A DNA stretch of 64,000 bases from Desulfosporosinus shakirovi (GTDB lineage Bacteria > Bacillota > Desulfitobacteriia > Desulfitobacteriales > Desulfitobacteriaceae): the NCBI RefSeq assembly GCF_020595055.1, contig NZ_JAJDOO010000014.1:62001-126000 (forward strand). The letters run 5' to 3'. A program made the position numbers and the translations under genes. Positions 45,235-54,547 of the stretch are shown here, one piece after another (position 1 is the stretch's first letter; each line of letters begins with the position of its first letter). Below the pieces are notes generated by a model. That model did not search any database. It was not told where the DNA came from and worked only from the letters and a program-made list of their open reading frames with translations.

Positions 45235-47037
45235 TTAATTCAGGAGTTTCTCCAATTGATCTACAAGTCCCGCAAAAACCTGAAGAGCATTCCCTACAGG
45301 TGCAGGGGTCTCCATATCCACACCTGCTTTTCGCAGTAATTCGATTGGATAATCCGAACTTCCACCGCTTAAGAACTCTAAATACCGAGTCACGGCTGGT
45401 TGACCTTCCTCCAGTATCGACCGTGCAAAGGCAATTGCCGCCGAGAAACCTGTTGCATATTTATAAACATAAAAAGCGTTATAAAAATGAGGTATACGTG
45501 CCCATTCTAAGGCAATTTCCGGGTCAAGGACGACATCCTTTCCATAATAGACTGAATTCAAATCGCGATACATTTCCGAGAGATTATCCGCGGTCAAGGC
45601 ACCGCCTTGCTCAACAACTGAGTGAACTTTTCTTTCAAATTCCGCGAACATAGTTTGTCTGAAGATAGTACCTCGAAATTGCTCCAGATAATGGTTCACT
45701 AAATATGCCAGAATTTTAGGGTCTGTTGTTTTTTTCAAGAGATGCTCCATAATTAATGATTCATTCAACGTCGAAGCAACCTCAGCGACAAAGATTTTAT
45801 ATCCAGCATAAAGATGAGGTTGTTTCCGATTTGATAAATAAGTATGTAATGAATGTCCCATCTCATGAGCAAGGGTAAACATAGAATCCAGTGTATCTTG
45901 ATGATTTAGTAACACAAATGGATGGGCGCGATATGTACCCCAAGAATATGCTCCACTTGTTTTCCCTTCATTTTCATAAACATCAATCCAACTCTTTGAA
46001 AATCCTTCTTCCAGAATACGGGTATACTCTTCCCCTAAAGGCCTTAATCCTTCAATGACCATATCTTTTGCTTCTTCATAGGTTATCTTCATGGTCGTTT
46101 CTGGGACGATGGGGACGTAAATATCATACATATGTAATTCACTAAGCTTCAAGGTTTTTTTGCGCAATTGAATATATCTGTGCATATGAGGCAAAAAATC
46201 ATGCACTGTATTAATCAAAGAATCATAAACCTTTAACGGAACGCGATCATCATCTAAAGAAGCTTGAAGGGCTGAGGGGTAGTGTCTGGCTTTAGCAAAA
46301 AAGATGTCTGACTTTATGCTTGAGTTCAAGGTAGCTGCCCAGGTATTTCTTTGCTTCTCATACGTACCATAGAGCGTCTTGAAAGCTGCCTTGCGCACTT
46401 CCTGCTTTTGACTTTCCATGAACTGAATAAAATTACCTTTTGTTAATTCCATCTCTTGGCCAGATTCATCGACAATATTCGAGAATTTAAGGTCCGCATT
46501 ATTAGCCATGGAAAAAATAGCCCCCGGGGCCTCTGCCAATTCACCAACTTCAGCTAATAATCTTTCTTCAGCTGAACTAAGAATATGTTCTTTCTTGCGA
46601 AGAATATCATCCAGCGCATGATTATAAAGTTCCATTTTTGTGGACGTTGCTCGGAATTCTTTCAGTTTCCCTTCTGGCATGGCCAATAATTCAGGAACAA
46701 CGAAAGATGCCGCACTACTAACCTTAACGGCGAGAGCACCTGCTCGATCTGTTAAAGCCTGATAGTTAGCAATTCTATTGTCCTCATCACGCCTCATACG
46801 CGCGTATGCATATACTTCTTCTATACGAAGACTTAAATCATCCATCCAGTCAAAACACGAGATTAACATATCCACATTATCGGCTAAATGCCCTTCAAAT
46901 TTCTTTCCTTCTTCCAATAGGTTTTCGACATGAGAATACTCTGCCTCCCACTGATTATTATCGGAAAAAACGTCTTCCAAATGCCACTTATTAGCTTCTG
47001 GTATTTCTGCTCTAGTCTTAAGTTTTTGCTGATCCAC
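45235..47037 (-). CDS. pepF: Oligoendopeptidase F
   Basis: 600 residues, M3 metallopeptidase. Zinc motif HEMGHSLH in FTLAHEMGHSLHTYLSN with the downstream Glu in VAEVASTLNE; typical YVPIVPE and AYSWGTY blocks. Cytoplasmic degradation of oligopeptides. Start GTG after GGGGGGG. Single gene. Confidence 0.95.
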   Translation of the reverse strand: MDQQKLKTRAEIPEANKWHLEDVFSDNNQWEAEYSHVENLLEEGKKFEGHLADNVDMLISCFDWMDDLSLRIEEVYAYARMRRDEDNRIANYQALTDRAGALAVKVSSAASFVVPELLAMPEGKLKEFRATSTKMELYNHALDDILRKKEHILSSAEERLLAEVGELAEAPGAIFSMANNADLKFSNIVDESGQEMELTKGNFIQFMESQKQEVRKAAFKTLYGTYEKQRNTWAATLNSSIKSDIFFAKARHYPSALQASLDDDRVPLKVYDSLINTVHDFLPHMHRYIQLRKKTLKLSELHMYDIYVPIVPETTMKITYEEAKDMVIEGLRPLGEEYTRILEEGFSKSWIDVYENEGKTSGAYSWGTYRAHPFVLLNHQDTLDSMFTLAHEMGHSLHTYLSNRKQPHLYAGYKIFVAEVASTLNESLIMEHLLKKTTDPKILAYLVNHYLEQFRGTIFRQTMFAEFERKVHSVVEQGGALTADNLSEMYRDLNSVYYGKDVVLDPEIALEWARIPHFYNAFYVYKYATGFSAAIAFARSILEEGQPAVTRYLEFLSGGSSDYPIELLRKAGVDMETPAPVGNALQVFAGLVDQLEKLLN

Positions 47038-47116
47038 GAATATTTACCCCCCCAGTAATAATTACCTATCTTTTATTATATACATCCTGCATGTAAATTA
47101 CTATTTCTTAGAGACT

Positions 47117-47380
47117 TTATAAGTAATAGGAGAAATCAAATTGTTGTACTCCTATAAAAATTATACCCAAAATACCTATAAACATAGCGAAACAGACAGC
47201 GTACGTACCACTGCCTGCTTCACCTTGTCCACTATCCCCTTGGAAGGTTCCCCAACCTTCCAAGATATATTCTACTAGATCACTGCGACCTATGCAAGTG
47301 TGTAATTCTTCTCTTTCGACTATAAACTTGCCGTTAATCTCTATCTGTATTATGATAGTAGAAATATATTCGATATTCAT
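47117..47380 (-). CDS. Possible small membrane protein
   Basis: 87 codons from ATG 47380; C-terminal hydrophobic helix (YAVCFAMFIGILGIIFIGV) and a Gly-rich turn. No good ribosome binding site, and a perfect GGAAGGTT/AACCTTCC inverted repeat lies in the middle (47242-47261), so it may be non-coding. Confidence 0.35.
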   Translation of the reverse strand: MNIEYISTIIIQIEINGKFIVEREELHTCIGRSDLVEYILEGWGTFQGDSGQGEAGSGTYAVCFAMFIGILGIIFIGVQQFDFSYYL

Positions 47381-47399
47381 CAAGTCTTTACATAATGGA

Positions 47400-47580
47400 C
47401 ACAGAAATCGCTTAACTCCTTGAGGGCGGGCCGTAAAACTCCGAATCGTTCCTTAAACGGGATGGGACGGATTTTTTTATACATTCCCAGCGGTCCCTTC
47501 CCGCCGTCCTTGGCTCCAGGGACACTCGGCCATCCTTGGCCAGCGTTTTATGCTTGCCAAGTTTTCTTTATTTAGAGAGG
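47400..47580 (+). other. GC-rich leader upstream of pheA, resembling the 21 kb block
   Basis: About 180 bases of GC-rich sequence with small hairpins (GGCCATCCTTGGCC; CTTGGC with GCCAAG) ahead of the pheA ribosome binding site. 47512-47535 matches 21190-21213 at 19 of 24 positions, and both are preceded by a TCCCGCC word. No known amino-acid riboswitch, T-box or leader peptide rich in Phe was recognised. Confidence 0.45.
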
Positions 47581-47593
47581 AGACATACTGGAC

Positions 47594-48457
47594 ATGAAAA
47601 AAATTGGCTATTTAGGACCTAAAGGCAGCTTTTCTGAGGAGGCGATTCATTTATTTATAGCTTCTCAGCCTGAATTAAATGATTCACTGCCTGAGCTTAT
47701 CGCATTCTCTACAATTCCACGATTGCTTTTCGCCTGTAATGATAATGAAATTGACTTGGCCTTTGTCCCTTTAGAGAACTCTACCGAAGGGCAAGTTGGA
47801 GTAACTATGGATACACTAGGTCAAACTGAGCACATCTTTATCACCAATGAGTTTATCCATTCCATTGACCAATGCCTTTTAGCACACGAACCTATGCCTC
47901 TGGAACAAATCGAGCGGGTTTATTCTCACGAACAGGCGATTGGGCAATGCAGGGATTTCCTGGAGAATCATCTCCCTAATGCACAACAAATCACTTGCCT
48001 GAGCACAGCTGAGGCAGCCCATAGAATTTCTTCGATTCGGGAAAACTGGGCGGCTATAGGTCCTCGTCGAGCTGCTCAACTATATAACCTTCACCTTGTA
48101 AGAGAATGCATTCAAGACGCTACATTAAATGCAACACGCTTTGTATTGGTTGGTCATAGCCTTGCAGAAATGTCTGGCGGCGAAGATAAAACCTCTCTTT
48201 TGGTTATTGCAGAAAATACCCCCGGCGCCCTATATCGTATTTTGGGTGAATTTGCCAAACGCCATATCAATCTAAGCCGTATTGAATCCCGTCCCTCAAA
48301 ACGAAAACTGGGAGAGTATGTTTTCTTTGTTGATGTAGACGGTTATGTCTTTGCTCCCCTCATTCAAGATGTGCTTTGGGCACTTAAGGAAGAACATATT
48401 TCCGTTAAACTTCTTGGTTCTTACCCAAAAGCACACCCGCACGAGAGAGTATTTTAA
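47594..48457 (+). CDS. pheA: Prephenate dehydratase
   Basis: 287 residues. N-terminal catalytic domain (IGYLGPKGSFSEEAIHLF, FVPLENSTEGQVGVTMD, TRFVLVG) and C-terminal ACT domain (TSLLVIAENTPGALYRILGEF, then NLSRIESRPSKRKLGEYVFFVD), which binds phenylalanine for feedback control. Converts prephenate to phenylpyruvate. Monofunctional (no chorismate mutase part). Preceded by a structured leader. Confidence 0.95.
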   Translation: MKKIGYLGPKGSFSEEAIHLFIASQPELNDSLPELIAFSTIPRLLFACNDNEIDLAFVPLENSTEGQVGVTMDTLGQTEHIFITNEFIHSIDQCLLAHEPMPLEQIERVYSHEQAIGQCRDFLENHLPNAQQITCLSTAEAAHRISSIRENWAAIGPRRAAQLYNLHLVRECIQDATLNATRFVLVGHSLAEMSGGEDKTSLLVIAENTPGALYRILGEFAKRHINLSRIESRPSKRKLGEYVFFVDVDGYVFAPLIQDVLWALKEEHISVKLLGSYPKAHPHERVF

Positions 48458-48490
48458 GGAGTGAGAGTCATCCTCACTCCTTAATCTTTA
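48456..48490. terminator. Hairpin between pheA and thrC
   Basis: AAGGAGTGAG pairs with CTCACTCCTT around seven bases; short T tracts on both sides. Confidence 0.7.
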
Positions 48491-48505
48491 CATAGTCCAT
48501 TTAGA

Positions 48506-49987
48506 CTAATCTATAAACATTTTTTCAATTAGCTCAGCAATCCCTTCTGGTACACATAATGCAGCTTTTTTCTCTATCTTACTGTCTAATCCCTGCAGAC
48601 CTAGAGGGATTCTCCATCCTGTAAATAGATTTAAACGCTCAAGAGCTTCCCATTCATCCTTACAACTCGCCTCTTGCTCTCCATCTAACGCTCTAATGAC
48701 ATTTGAGGAAAATTTAAAAGGGCTTGCCGTTGAAGCAATAACCGTGAATGTTTGATCGTTTGTTGCGGAAAGATAATCCTCGTACACTTTCATAGCAACT
48801 GCAGTGTGTGGATCAAAAACATATTGATAGGCTTTATAACTTCTTGCTATTGTCTCAAGAGTTTCCTCTTCATTCGCCCATCCTGCATAAACTGTATCTT
48901 GACATGCTTTCAGGGTAGTTGGATCAACTGTAAACGTCCCCTGATTACTTGCGTCATACCATGATTGAATCTTCTCTGCATTTCGCCCACTCATTTCATA
49001 TAGAAACCGCTCAAAATTACTTGAGACTAAAATATCCATTGAAGGTGAGATCGTTTGAAAAAAGGCACGTTGACTCTGATAAACTCCAGTTGCAAAAAAA
49101 TCTGCTAAGACATTATTAGTATTTGAAGCACATATTATCCGATTAATCGGAAGACCCATGACCTTAGCGTAGTACGCAGCCTGCAAGTTTCCAAAATTTC
49201 CAGTAGGGACTACCACATTCATCTTTCCCTCTGAGGTAATTTTCCCCTGGCTTACTGCTTGTAAATAAGCCCAGTAATAATATACTATTTGAGGCAAAAG
49301 CCGACCCCAGTTAATTGAATTAGCAGAGGAAAAGATTAAATTTCTCCCTTGAAGTTTTGCCTTTAAAGAATCTGAAGCAAAGATGTGCTTTACGGCTGTT
49401 TGACACTGATCAAAGTTCCCACCCACAACAGCCACTACATGAGTATTTGATCCCTCTGTTGTTGTCATTTGACGCTCTTGAACAGGACTCACACCACCAT
49501 CTGGGTAAAAGACAACAATATGCATCCCTTTTCTGTTTTTAAACCCTTCTAAGGCAGCCTTTCCAGTATCACCGGAGGTTGCTACAAGAATTAATACATC
49601 TTCTTCCCTGTCAAACTGTTCAAGGCTAACCTTCATTAAGTCGGGCAATACTTGCAAGGCCATGTCTTTAAAAGCAGCCGTAGGTCCATGCCAAAGTTCC
49701 AACACTCCAAATCTCCCTAAGGATACCAAAGGTGCAGGGTCTTCTCTATCGAATCTGCCATCTGAATATACGTTGACTATTTCGGAAAGAGACTCCTCAG
49801 CGAAGTCCGCTAAATATGGCATCATGACACGTTTGGCGACATCACGATATGTTAACCCCTGAAGGTCTTTCCAATTCAAGTTGGGAAAAGTTGAAGGGAC
49901 AAAAAGTCCCCCGCCCGGTACCATTCCTAATGTTATAGCTTGCGCTGCAGTTTGTCCATAAAGATTACCCCGTGTGCTTTCGTACAA
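48506..49987 (-). CDS. thrC: Threonine synthase
   Basis: 493 residues, long-type threonine synthase (PLP fold II). Start MYESTRG with YESTRG typical; PLP lysine in GPTAAFKDMALQ; phosphate-binding ILVATSGDTGKAALEGF; SANSINWGRLLPQIVYY. Converts O-phosphohomoserine to threonine. TTG start after GGGAGGGAAACGTA. Confidence 0.94.
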   Translation of the reverse strand: MYESTRGNLYGQTAAQAITLGMVPGGGLFVPSTFPNLNWKDLQGLTYRDVAKRVMMPYLADFAEESLSEIVNVYSDGRFDREDPAPLVSLGRFGVLELWHGPTAAFKDMALQVLPDLMKVSLEQFDREEDVLILVATSGDTGKAALEGFKNRKGMHIVVFYPDGGVSPVQERQMTTTEGSNTHVVAVVGGNFDQCQTAVKHIFASDSLKAKLQGRNLIFSSANSINWGRLLPQIVYYYWAYLQAVSQGKITSEGKMNVVVPTGNFGNLQAAYYAKVMGLPINRIICASNTNNVLADFFATGVYQSQRAFFQTISPSMDILVSSNFERFLYEMSGRNAEKIQSWYDASNQGTFTVDPTTLKACQDTVYAGWANEEETLETIARSYKAYQYVFDPHTAVAMKVYEDYLSATNDQTFTVIASTASPFKFSSNVIRALDGEQEASCKDEWEALERLNLFTGWRIPLGLQGLDSKIEKKAALCVPEGIAELIEKMFID

Positions 49988-50190
49988 TACGTTTCCCTCC
50001 CAGACCTATTTAACTTGATTAATTATTTACAATCTATTCGCTGTATATTCGCCCTATAATAATAAATCTCCTTCTTAAAAGCTTAAATGCATAATTAAGT
50101 TCTGAAATCAGATCATAGTTTTAAAGGAAACCTATACTCTATTATCGAATACCATTGTGAAATATAGCAAAAAACGAAAGGAGATCGTGA

Positions 50191-51579
50191 ATGTCTGATT
50201 ACTCAATCCGCAAATATCGGCAAACTCTAATTATTGGACTTATAGGACTCATTAAAGGGCTTTTTCCGGGCGAACAACTTATAATTTCTCACTCTATCCT
50301 TGATGGTGTATATTGTGAACTCAAAAATTCAGTACTGTCTTCAAGGGAAATTCAGAAAATTGAAGACCACTTGAAGACTTGGGTGAATACAGATCAAACT
50401 ATTCACTATGAGACTGGTAACGATCATTTATTTCATTGCCAAATAGAAGAGCAAATGATCACTACGATCTATCCTCCATTAGAGCGTTCTGGGACTTTAA
50501 AGCACTTTAAATTGATCCACTTTTTACCTGGGTTTATTCTGCTTTTTCCTAATGCCAATCATCCAGAATCGCTCTCTCCCTTTGTTCCACCGGAAAAACT
50601 ATCTGCAACATTCTCCGAAACCCAGCGTTGGTTGGAGAACTTACATCTTTCTAACGTTCAAGATGTCAATGCAATTATTTCCGCCAAATCTTCTCAGGAC
50701 CTGATCTATTTGGCTGAGGCCTTACATGAAAAGATGATCTCCTCAATTGCTGATCGTATCTTTAAGAAACGTTCCAAAGTCCGTGTTATCCTTATATCTG
50801 GGCCTACATCTTCTGGAAAAACAACCTTTGCCCAACGCTTGTCAACTCAATTACGCGTTAACGGTCTTCGCCCAGTTGCATTATCTCTTGATAATTACTT
50901 TCTACCTCGGGAAAAAACCCCCTTAGATTGCAATGGACAGTACGATTTTGAGTGCCTGGAAGCTCTCGATTTACCCCTTCTTGCTGCCCATTTAAATGCT
51001 CTGATTGGGGGATCAGAAGTTGAAACTCCGCTTTTTGATTTTGTATGCGGCGGGCGATGTCCTGCCGGGAGAACTATGCGTCTGGGTCCTGATGAAATTC
51101 TTGTTATAGAGGGAATACATGCACTTAACCCATCTTTACTTCCTTCACTTGATCGTACTCAAATGTTCAAGATATATGTTAGTGCCCTTTTCCAGCTCAA
51201 TATTGATGCTTATACTCGAGTTCCCACTACAGAGGTTCGACTCATACGCCGTCTTGTAAGAGATTATAAATTCCGCGGGAGTGATCCTGCTCGAACTTTA
51301 GCCCAATGGGAAAGTGTTCGTCGAGGAGAAAACAACAATATCTTTCCTTATCAGGAAGAAGCAGATGTCATGTTTAATTCTAGCCTGCTATACGAACTCA
51401 ACGCATTACGACCCTATGCCGAACATTTACTGATCTCTATAACTCCAGAATGCCCTCATTATGAGATGGCCGTTCACCTCTTAACCCTTTTATCCTTTTT
51501 TGATATATTAGATATTTCTACTGTTCCTTTCAACTCTATTTTAAGAGAGTTTTTAGGAGGAAGTGCCTACAATGTATAG
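50191..51579 (+). CDS. Uridine kinase-like nucleoside kinase with N-terminal extension
   Basis: 462 residues. The C-terminal two thirds are a phosphoribulokinase/uridine kinase domain: P-loop ISGPTSSGKTTFAQRL, SLDNYFLPREKTPLD, IEGIHALNP and RLVRDYKFRGS. The N-terminal 165 residues correspond to the helical/TGS-adjacent region of the long nucleoside kinases of Firmicutes (usually about 550 residues), here shortened. Substrate unverified. ATG after AAAGGAGATCGTGA. Confidence 0.88.
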   Translation: MSDYSIRKYRQTLIIGLIGLIKGLFPGEQLIISHSILDGVYCELKNSVLSSREIQKIEDHLKTWVNTDQTIHYETGNDHLFHCQIEEQMITTIYPPLERSGTLKHFKLIHFLPGFILLFPNANHPESLSPFVPPEKLSATFSETQRWLENLHLSNVQDVNAIISAKSSQDLIYLAEALHEKMISSIADRIFKKRSKVRVILISGPTSSGKTTFAQRLSTQLRVNGLRPVALSLDNYFLPREKTPLDCNGQYDFECLEALDLPLLAAHLNALIGGSEVETPLFDFVCGGRCPAGRTMRLGPDEILVIEGIHALNPSLLPSLDRTQMFKIYVSALFQLNIDAYTRVPTTEVRLIRRLVRDYKFRGSDPARTLAQWESVRRGENNNIFPYQEEADVMFNSSLLYELNALRPYAEHLLISITPECPHYEMAVHLLTLLSFFDILDISTVPFNSILREFLGGSAYNV

Positions 51580-51598
51580 CCCCATCTAATCACATAAA

Positions 51599-51642
51599 GG
51601 CAAAGTGCGAAGACGAGAATACTCTTCGCACTTTGCTTTTTA
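51599..51642 (+). terminator. Terminator after the nucleoside kinase
   Basis: GCAAAGTGCGAAGA with TCTTCGCACTTTGC around nine bases, followed by TTTTT. Confidence 0.92.
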
Positions 51643-51664
51643 TGCTATAACTAACCTAATTAAC

Positions 51665-51850
51665 CTATTTGTCACTAGCAAGCTTACCAGCTTTAGCGTA
51701 ATTTTCCTTTGGCATATCCCGAATAATTATTGAGACAGCTTCTGGCGCAGCCCCTGTTGATTCTATAATTGCCTGAGTGACTTTCTCTACGAGTGATCTT
51801 TTTTGTTCGAGTGTACGACCTTCTAATAATTCGATTTGTACAATTGGCAT
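51665..51850 (-). CDS. 4-oxalocrotonate tautomerase family protein
   Basis: 61 residues, tautomerase fold. After Met removal Pro1 (MPIVQIELLEGRT) would be the catalytic base; RTLEQKRSLVEKVTQAI and AVSIIIRDMPKENY are family typical. ATG at 51850 after GGGAGGGG; a longer frame to 51886 would bury Pro1 and is rejected. Physiological substrate unknown. Confidence 0.92.
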   Translation of the reverse strand: MPIVQIELLEGRTLEQKRSLVEKVTQAIIESTGAAPEAVSIIIRDMPKENYAKAGKLASDK

Positions 51851-51882
51851 GAAATCCCCTCCCAATATTCTATTAACTGCTA

Positions 51883-52224
51883 TCAATTCGCCTGATCTAC
51901 CAATTCTTGAGAAACCTCTAAAATCGAAAATTTAAGGCCACGTCGTTCCGCAAGGTGGTAAATAAGTTCAGGTTGCTTTATTAATTGATCCTTTTCTATA
52001 CGGAGGCATCGTTTTATGGCATATTCCAAGCGCAAGGCTTCACTCCATGTTTCAACCTCCCAAGCTTGTGCCAAAGTAACTGGAGGATGGGAGGCAGTGT
52101 ACTTTGCTCCTTTGCCTCTTGTAACACCGCTGTTATGTTCTTTCACCCTCCGCATAAGATCTGTTGTCGCACCGGTATAGATTGTATTGTCACCACATCT
52201 TGCAAGGTAAACCCAATATCCCAT
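51883..52224 (-). CDS. GIY-YIG domain protein (YhbQ/YazA type)
   Basis: 113 residues: GIY-YIG core with WVYLARCGDNTIYTGATTD and later YAIKRCLRIEKDQLI. Small stand-alone nuclease-like proteins of this class are probably DNA-processing but poorly characterised; this one is slightly longer than usual at the C-terminus. ATG after AAGGAG; ends before the tautomerase gene and follows mqnA within three bases. Confidence 0.9.
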   Translation of the reverse strand: MGYWVYLARCGDNTIYTGATTDLMRRVKEHNSGVTRGKGAKYTASHPPVTLAQAWEVETWSEALRLEYAIKRCLRIEKDQLIKQPELIYHLAERRGLKFSILEVSQELVDQAN

Positions 52225-52227
52225 AAT

Positions 52228-53046
52228 TTACTCCTTAGGCCAAAACTCAAGGACTGGACGACTTGACAACAAATTCTGCTCAAAACATAAATCTAGATAT
52301 TTATTTAGCCCTAAGACAAACGAGGGATCTAAACCATAGTTAAACTGTGTAAAGTAATCTCTCCAAAAATCCTGGGATCCTCCAAGCATGACTTGGCATG
52401 TCTCAATGATATTCTCTATATGGCACAGTGCCTTAGTTTTAGCCTCCAAGAGCAACTGATAAGTGGCCTGTATTTCTTGCTTCCTCTCTGTTAAGAGTTT
52501 TTTTGGGAATGCCCAAACCGCATATGTCATGGAACAGCCAGTATATTTAAGCCATTCCTCACCTAAATCATAGATATAACAATCAGGATGAAGAAGCGCT
52601 GCTTGAATAGCTGCATCCCCAATTAGGAGCGCTGCATCAGCTTTAGCAAACATCTCTTGAAGATTAGCGGACATGGTCAAATAGTTAGGAACTACTCCCT
52701 GGAAATGGTGAAGCAAAATCTTAGTAAGATTAACTGAGGTTGCAGATGTATCTGTCAAAGCGACGGTCAAACCGTGCAAGTTCTTTAAAGGCACTTTCGA
52801 AAATATCAGAATTGATCCTACTCGCCCTTTCGTAGAAACCGACAGATTGGGCAAAATCGCATATTCTTTCCAATGCTCTCCATAGGAAAACGCACTTATC
52901 GGTGCCATATCAATCCGTCCATCAGCCAACATTGCATTATGTCCCGTGGGCTCAGCGGTAACCGATTCCAGTAAAGGGTGGTCCTTTTGCAAAAAAAAGA
53001 ACATAGGCAACATATTAGTGTTAGGGTTATGTCCGATTCGAATCAT
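52228..53046 (-). CDS. mqnA: Chorismate dehydratase (futalosine pathway)
   Basis: 272 residues, periplasmic-binding-protein fold. IRIGHNPNTNMLPMFF, LADGRIDMAPISAFSYGEHW and TDTSATSVNLTKILL are typical of MqnA, which makes 3-(1-carboxyvinyl)oxybenzoate from chorismate, the first step of the futalosine route. Complements mqnE 17 kb away. Confidence 0.9.
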   Translation of the reverse strand: MIRIGHNPNTNMLPMFFFLQKDHPLLESVTAEPTGHNAMLADGRIDMAPISAFSYGEHWKEYAILPNLSVSTKGRVGSILIFSKVPLKNLHGLTVALTDTSATSVNLTKILLHHFQGVVPNYLTMSANLQEMFAKADAALLIGDAAIQAALLHPDCYIYDLGEEWLKYTGCSMTYAVWAFPKKLLTERKQEIQATYQLLLEAKTKALCHIENIIETCQVMLGGSQDFWRDYFTQFNYGLDPSFVLGLNKYLDLCFEQNLLSSRPVLEFWPKE

Positions 53047-53091
53047 GCTTGTACCCCCATGTTATGCAAGTAATAAGTGTCATTCAATGAT

Positions 53092-53850
53092 TTATTTTAC
53101 GGTATTGCGTAGTTCCCCAATCATTTCAATTTTAACGATAACTTCATCCCCTGACTGTATAGCTCCAATTCCTTCAGGAGTACCAGTAAGTACTACGTCC
53201 CCAGGATTAAGCGTCATGACCTGAGACATAAAGCTCACCAGTTTTGGAACTGAAGTTATGAAATTCCGGGTATTCGAAGACTGCTTTATTTCACCATTGA
53301 GTATTGATTGTATGTCTAAGTGACTCGGATCAATATCTGTTACAACCCAAGGGCCGATTGGACAAAACGTGTCAAATGATTTTGCGCGAGTCCATTGAGT
53401 ATCCTTTTTTTGCAAATCTCTTGCTGTTACGTCATTTGCACAAGTATAACCAAAAATAGCCTCTGCCGCTTCGCTTTCACTGACGTCCTTGACAGTTTTT
53501 CCGATAACTACAGCCAATTCTGCTTCATAATCAACACGTTGGCTTACTTTGGGACAGATGATCTCATCATTTGGGCCTATAACGCTGGATTGAGGCTTAA
53601 TAAAAATGACTGGATCGGCAGGCAACGAATGTTCTAACTCTTTGGCATGCAAAGCATAATTAAGCCCCACACATATTACTTTATTGGGATCCACAGGAGC
53701 AAGCAAAGTAACCTCATTCAAGGATAATATAATATCGGTTGGTTTACTTGAAGGATCAATAAAAGGTCCATCGAGAACATGAATCCCCTCTCCTTCAATT
53801 TTTCCAAATCGAATTTCTTTTTCACTGTTTATAAACCGGACATATTTCAT
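53092..53850 (-). CDS. Fumarylacetoacetate hydrolase family protein
   Basis: 252 residues. KVICVGLNYALHAKEL, PVIFIKPQSSVIGPNDEI, DYEAELAVVIGK (metal-binding Glu/Asp pattern) and PGDVVLTGTPEGIG are classic FAH/HHD isomerase motifs. Probably hydrolyses or decarboxylates a 2,4-diketo acid (for example oxaloacetate or acylpyruvate). ATG 53850 after GAGAGGG; TTG at 53859 is less likely. Confidence 0.92.
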   Translation of the reverse strand: MKYVRFINSEKEIRFGKIEGEGIHVLDGPFIDPSSKPTDIILSLNEVTLLAPVDPNKVICVGLNYALHAKELEHSLPADPVIFIKPQSSVIGPNDEIICPKVSQRVDYEAELAVVIGKTVKDVSESEAAEAIFGYTCANDVTARDLQKKDTQWTRAKSFDTFCPIGPWVVTDIDPSHLDIQSILNGEIKQSSNTRNFITSVPKLVSFMSQVMTLNPGDVVLTGTPEGIGAIQSGDEVIVKIEMIGELRNTVK

Positions 53851-53880
53851 TGTGATCAACCCTCTCTATTTTCAACAAAT

Positions 53881-54531
53881 TCACTTGACAAATTGCGGGT
53901 AAGTTTTACAGACTTTAGTAAGAGGACATTCTTCACAACGCGGTTTTCGAGCACTGCAGATTCTCCTTCCGTGAAAGATCAAAAGATGATGAACTAAAGA
54001 CCATCTTTCCCGTGGAAATGTAAGCATGAGCTCTTCTTCAACCTTCTCTGGGGTCTTCTCGTAAGCTATCCCTAAGCGATTCGCAACTCGAAAAACGTGG
54101 GTATCAACCGCGATTGCCGGAATTCCAAAGGCATTGCTAACCACAACATTGGCAGTTTTTCGCCCTACACCCGGAAGAGCTCTCAGTAACTCAAGATCAG
54201 CAGGAACCTCTCCCTCGAAATTCTCAACGAGCACCTTGCAAGCGGCTAGAATATTCTTGGCCTTGTTATGAAAGAGTCCCAAAGAACGAATTATATTTTC
54301 AAGTGCGGGTTGCCCCAAGTTTATGATCCCTTCAGGAGTATTTGCCTCTGCAAATAGAGAAGCAGTCACAAGGTTCACTCTTTCGTCAGTACATTGAGCG
54401 GATAAGATTGTGGCTATCAATAGTTCAAAGGGCGTGTGAAACACTAACTCACAGTGAACATCAGGAAATCGCTCTTGTAAAGCATCAAAAATATACTGTG
54501 ATACTTGCCCATCAGAACTAATCTTTGTCAT
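53881..54531 (-). CDS. nth: Endonuclease III
   Basis: 216 residues. Helix-hairpin-helix LPGVGRKTANVV with catalytic Lys, catalytic Asp in AIAVDTHVFRVANRLG, and the [4Fe-4S] loop C-SARKPR-CEEC-PLTKV-C. DNA glycosylase/AP lyase for oxidised pyrimidines. ATG after GCGGAGG. Confidence 0.96.
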   Translation of the reverse strand: MTKISSDGQVSQYIFDALQERFPDVHCELVFHTPFELLIATILSAQCTDERVNLVTASLFAEANTPEGIINLGQPALENIIRSLGLFHNKAKNILAACKVLVENFEGEVPADLELLRALPGVGRKTANVVVSNAFGIPAIAVDTHVFRVANRLGIAYEKTPEKVEEELMLTFPRERWSLVHHLLIFHGRRICSARKPRCEECPLTKVCKTYPQFVK

Positions 54532-54547
54532 ATGTTACCTCCGCTAA

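Noticed and set aside
47117-47383. Phe-rich leader peptide or T-box for pheA
   Set aside because: No Phe-codon run, no T-box sequence (GGTGGNACCGCG type) and no antiterminator was found upstream of pheA.
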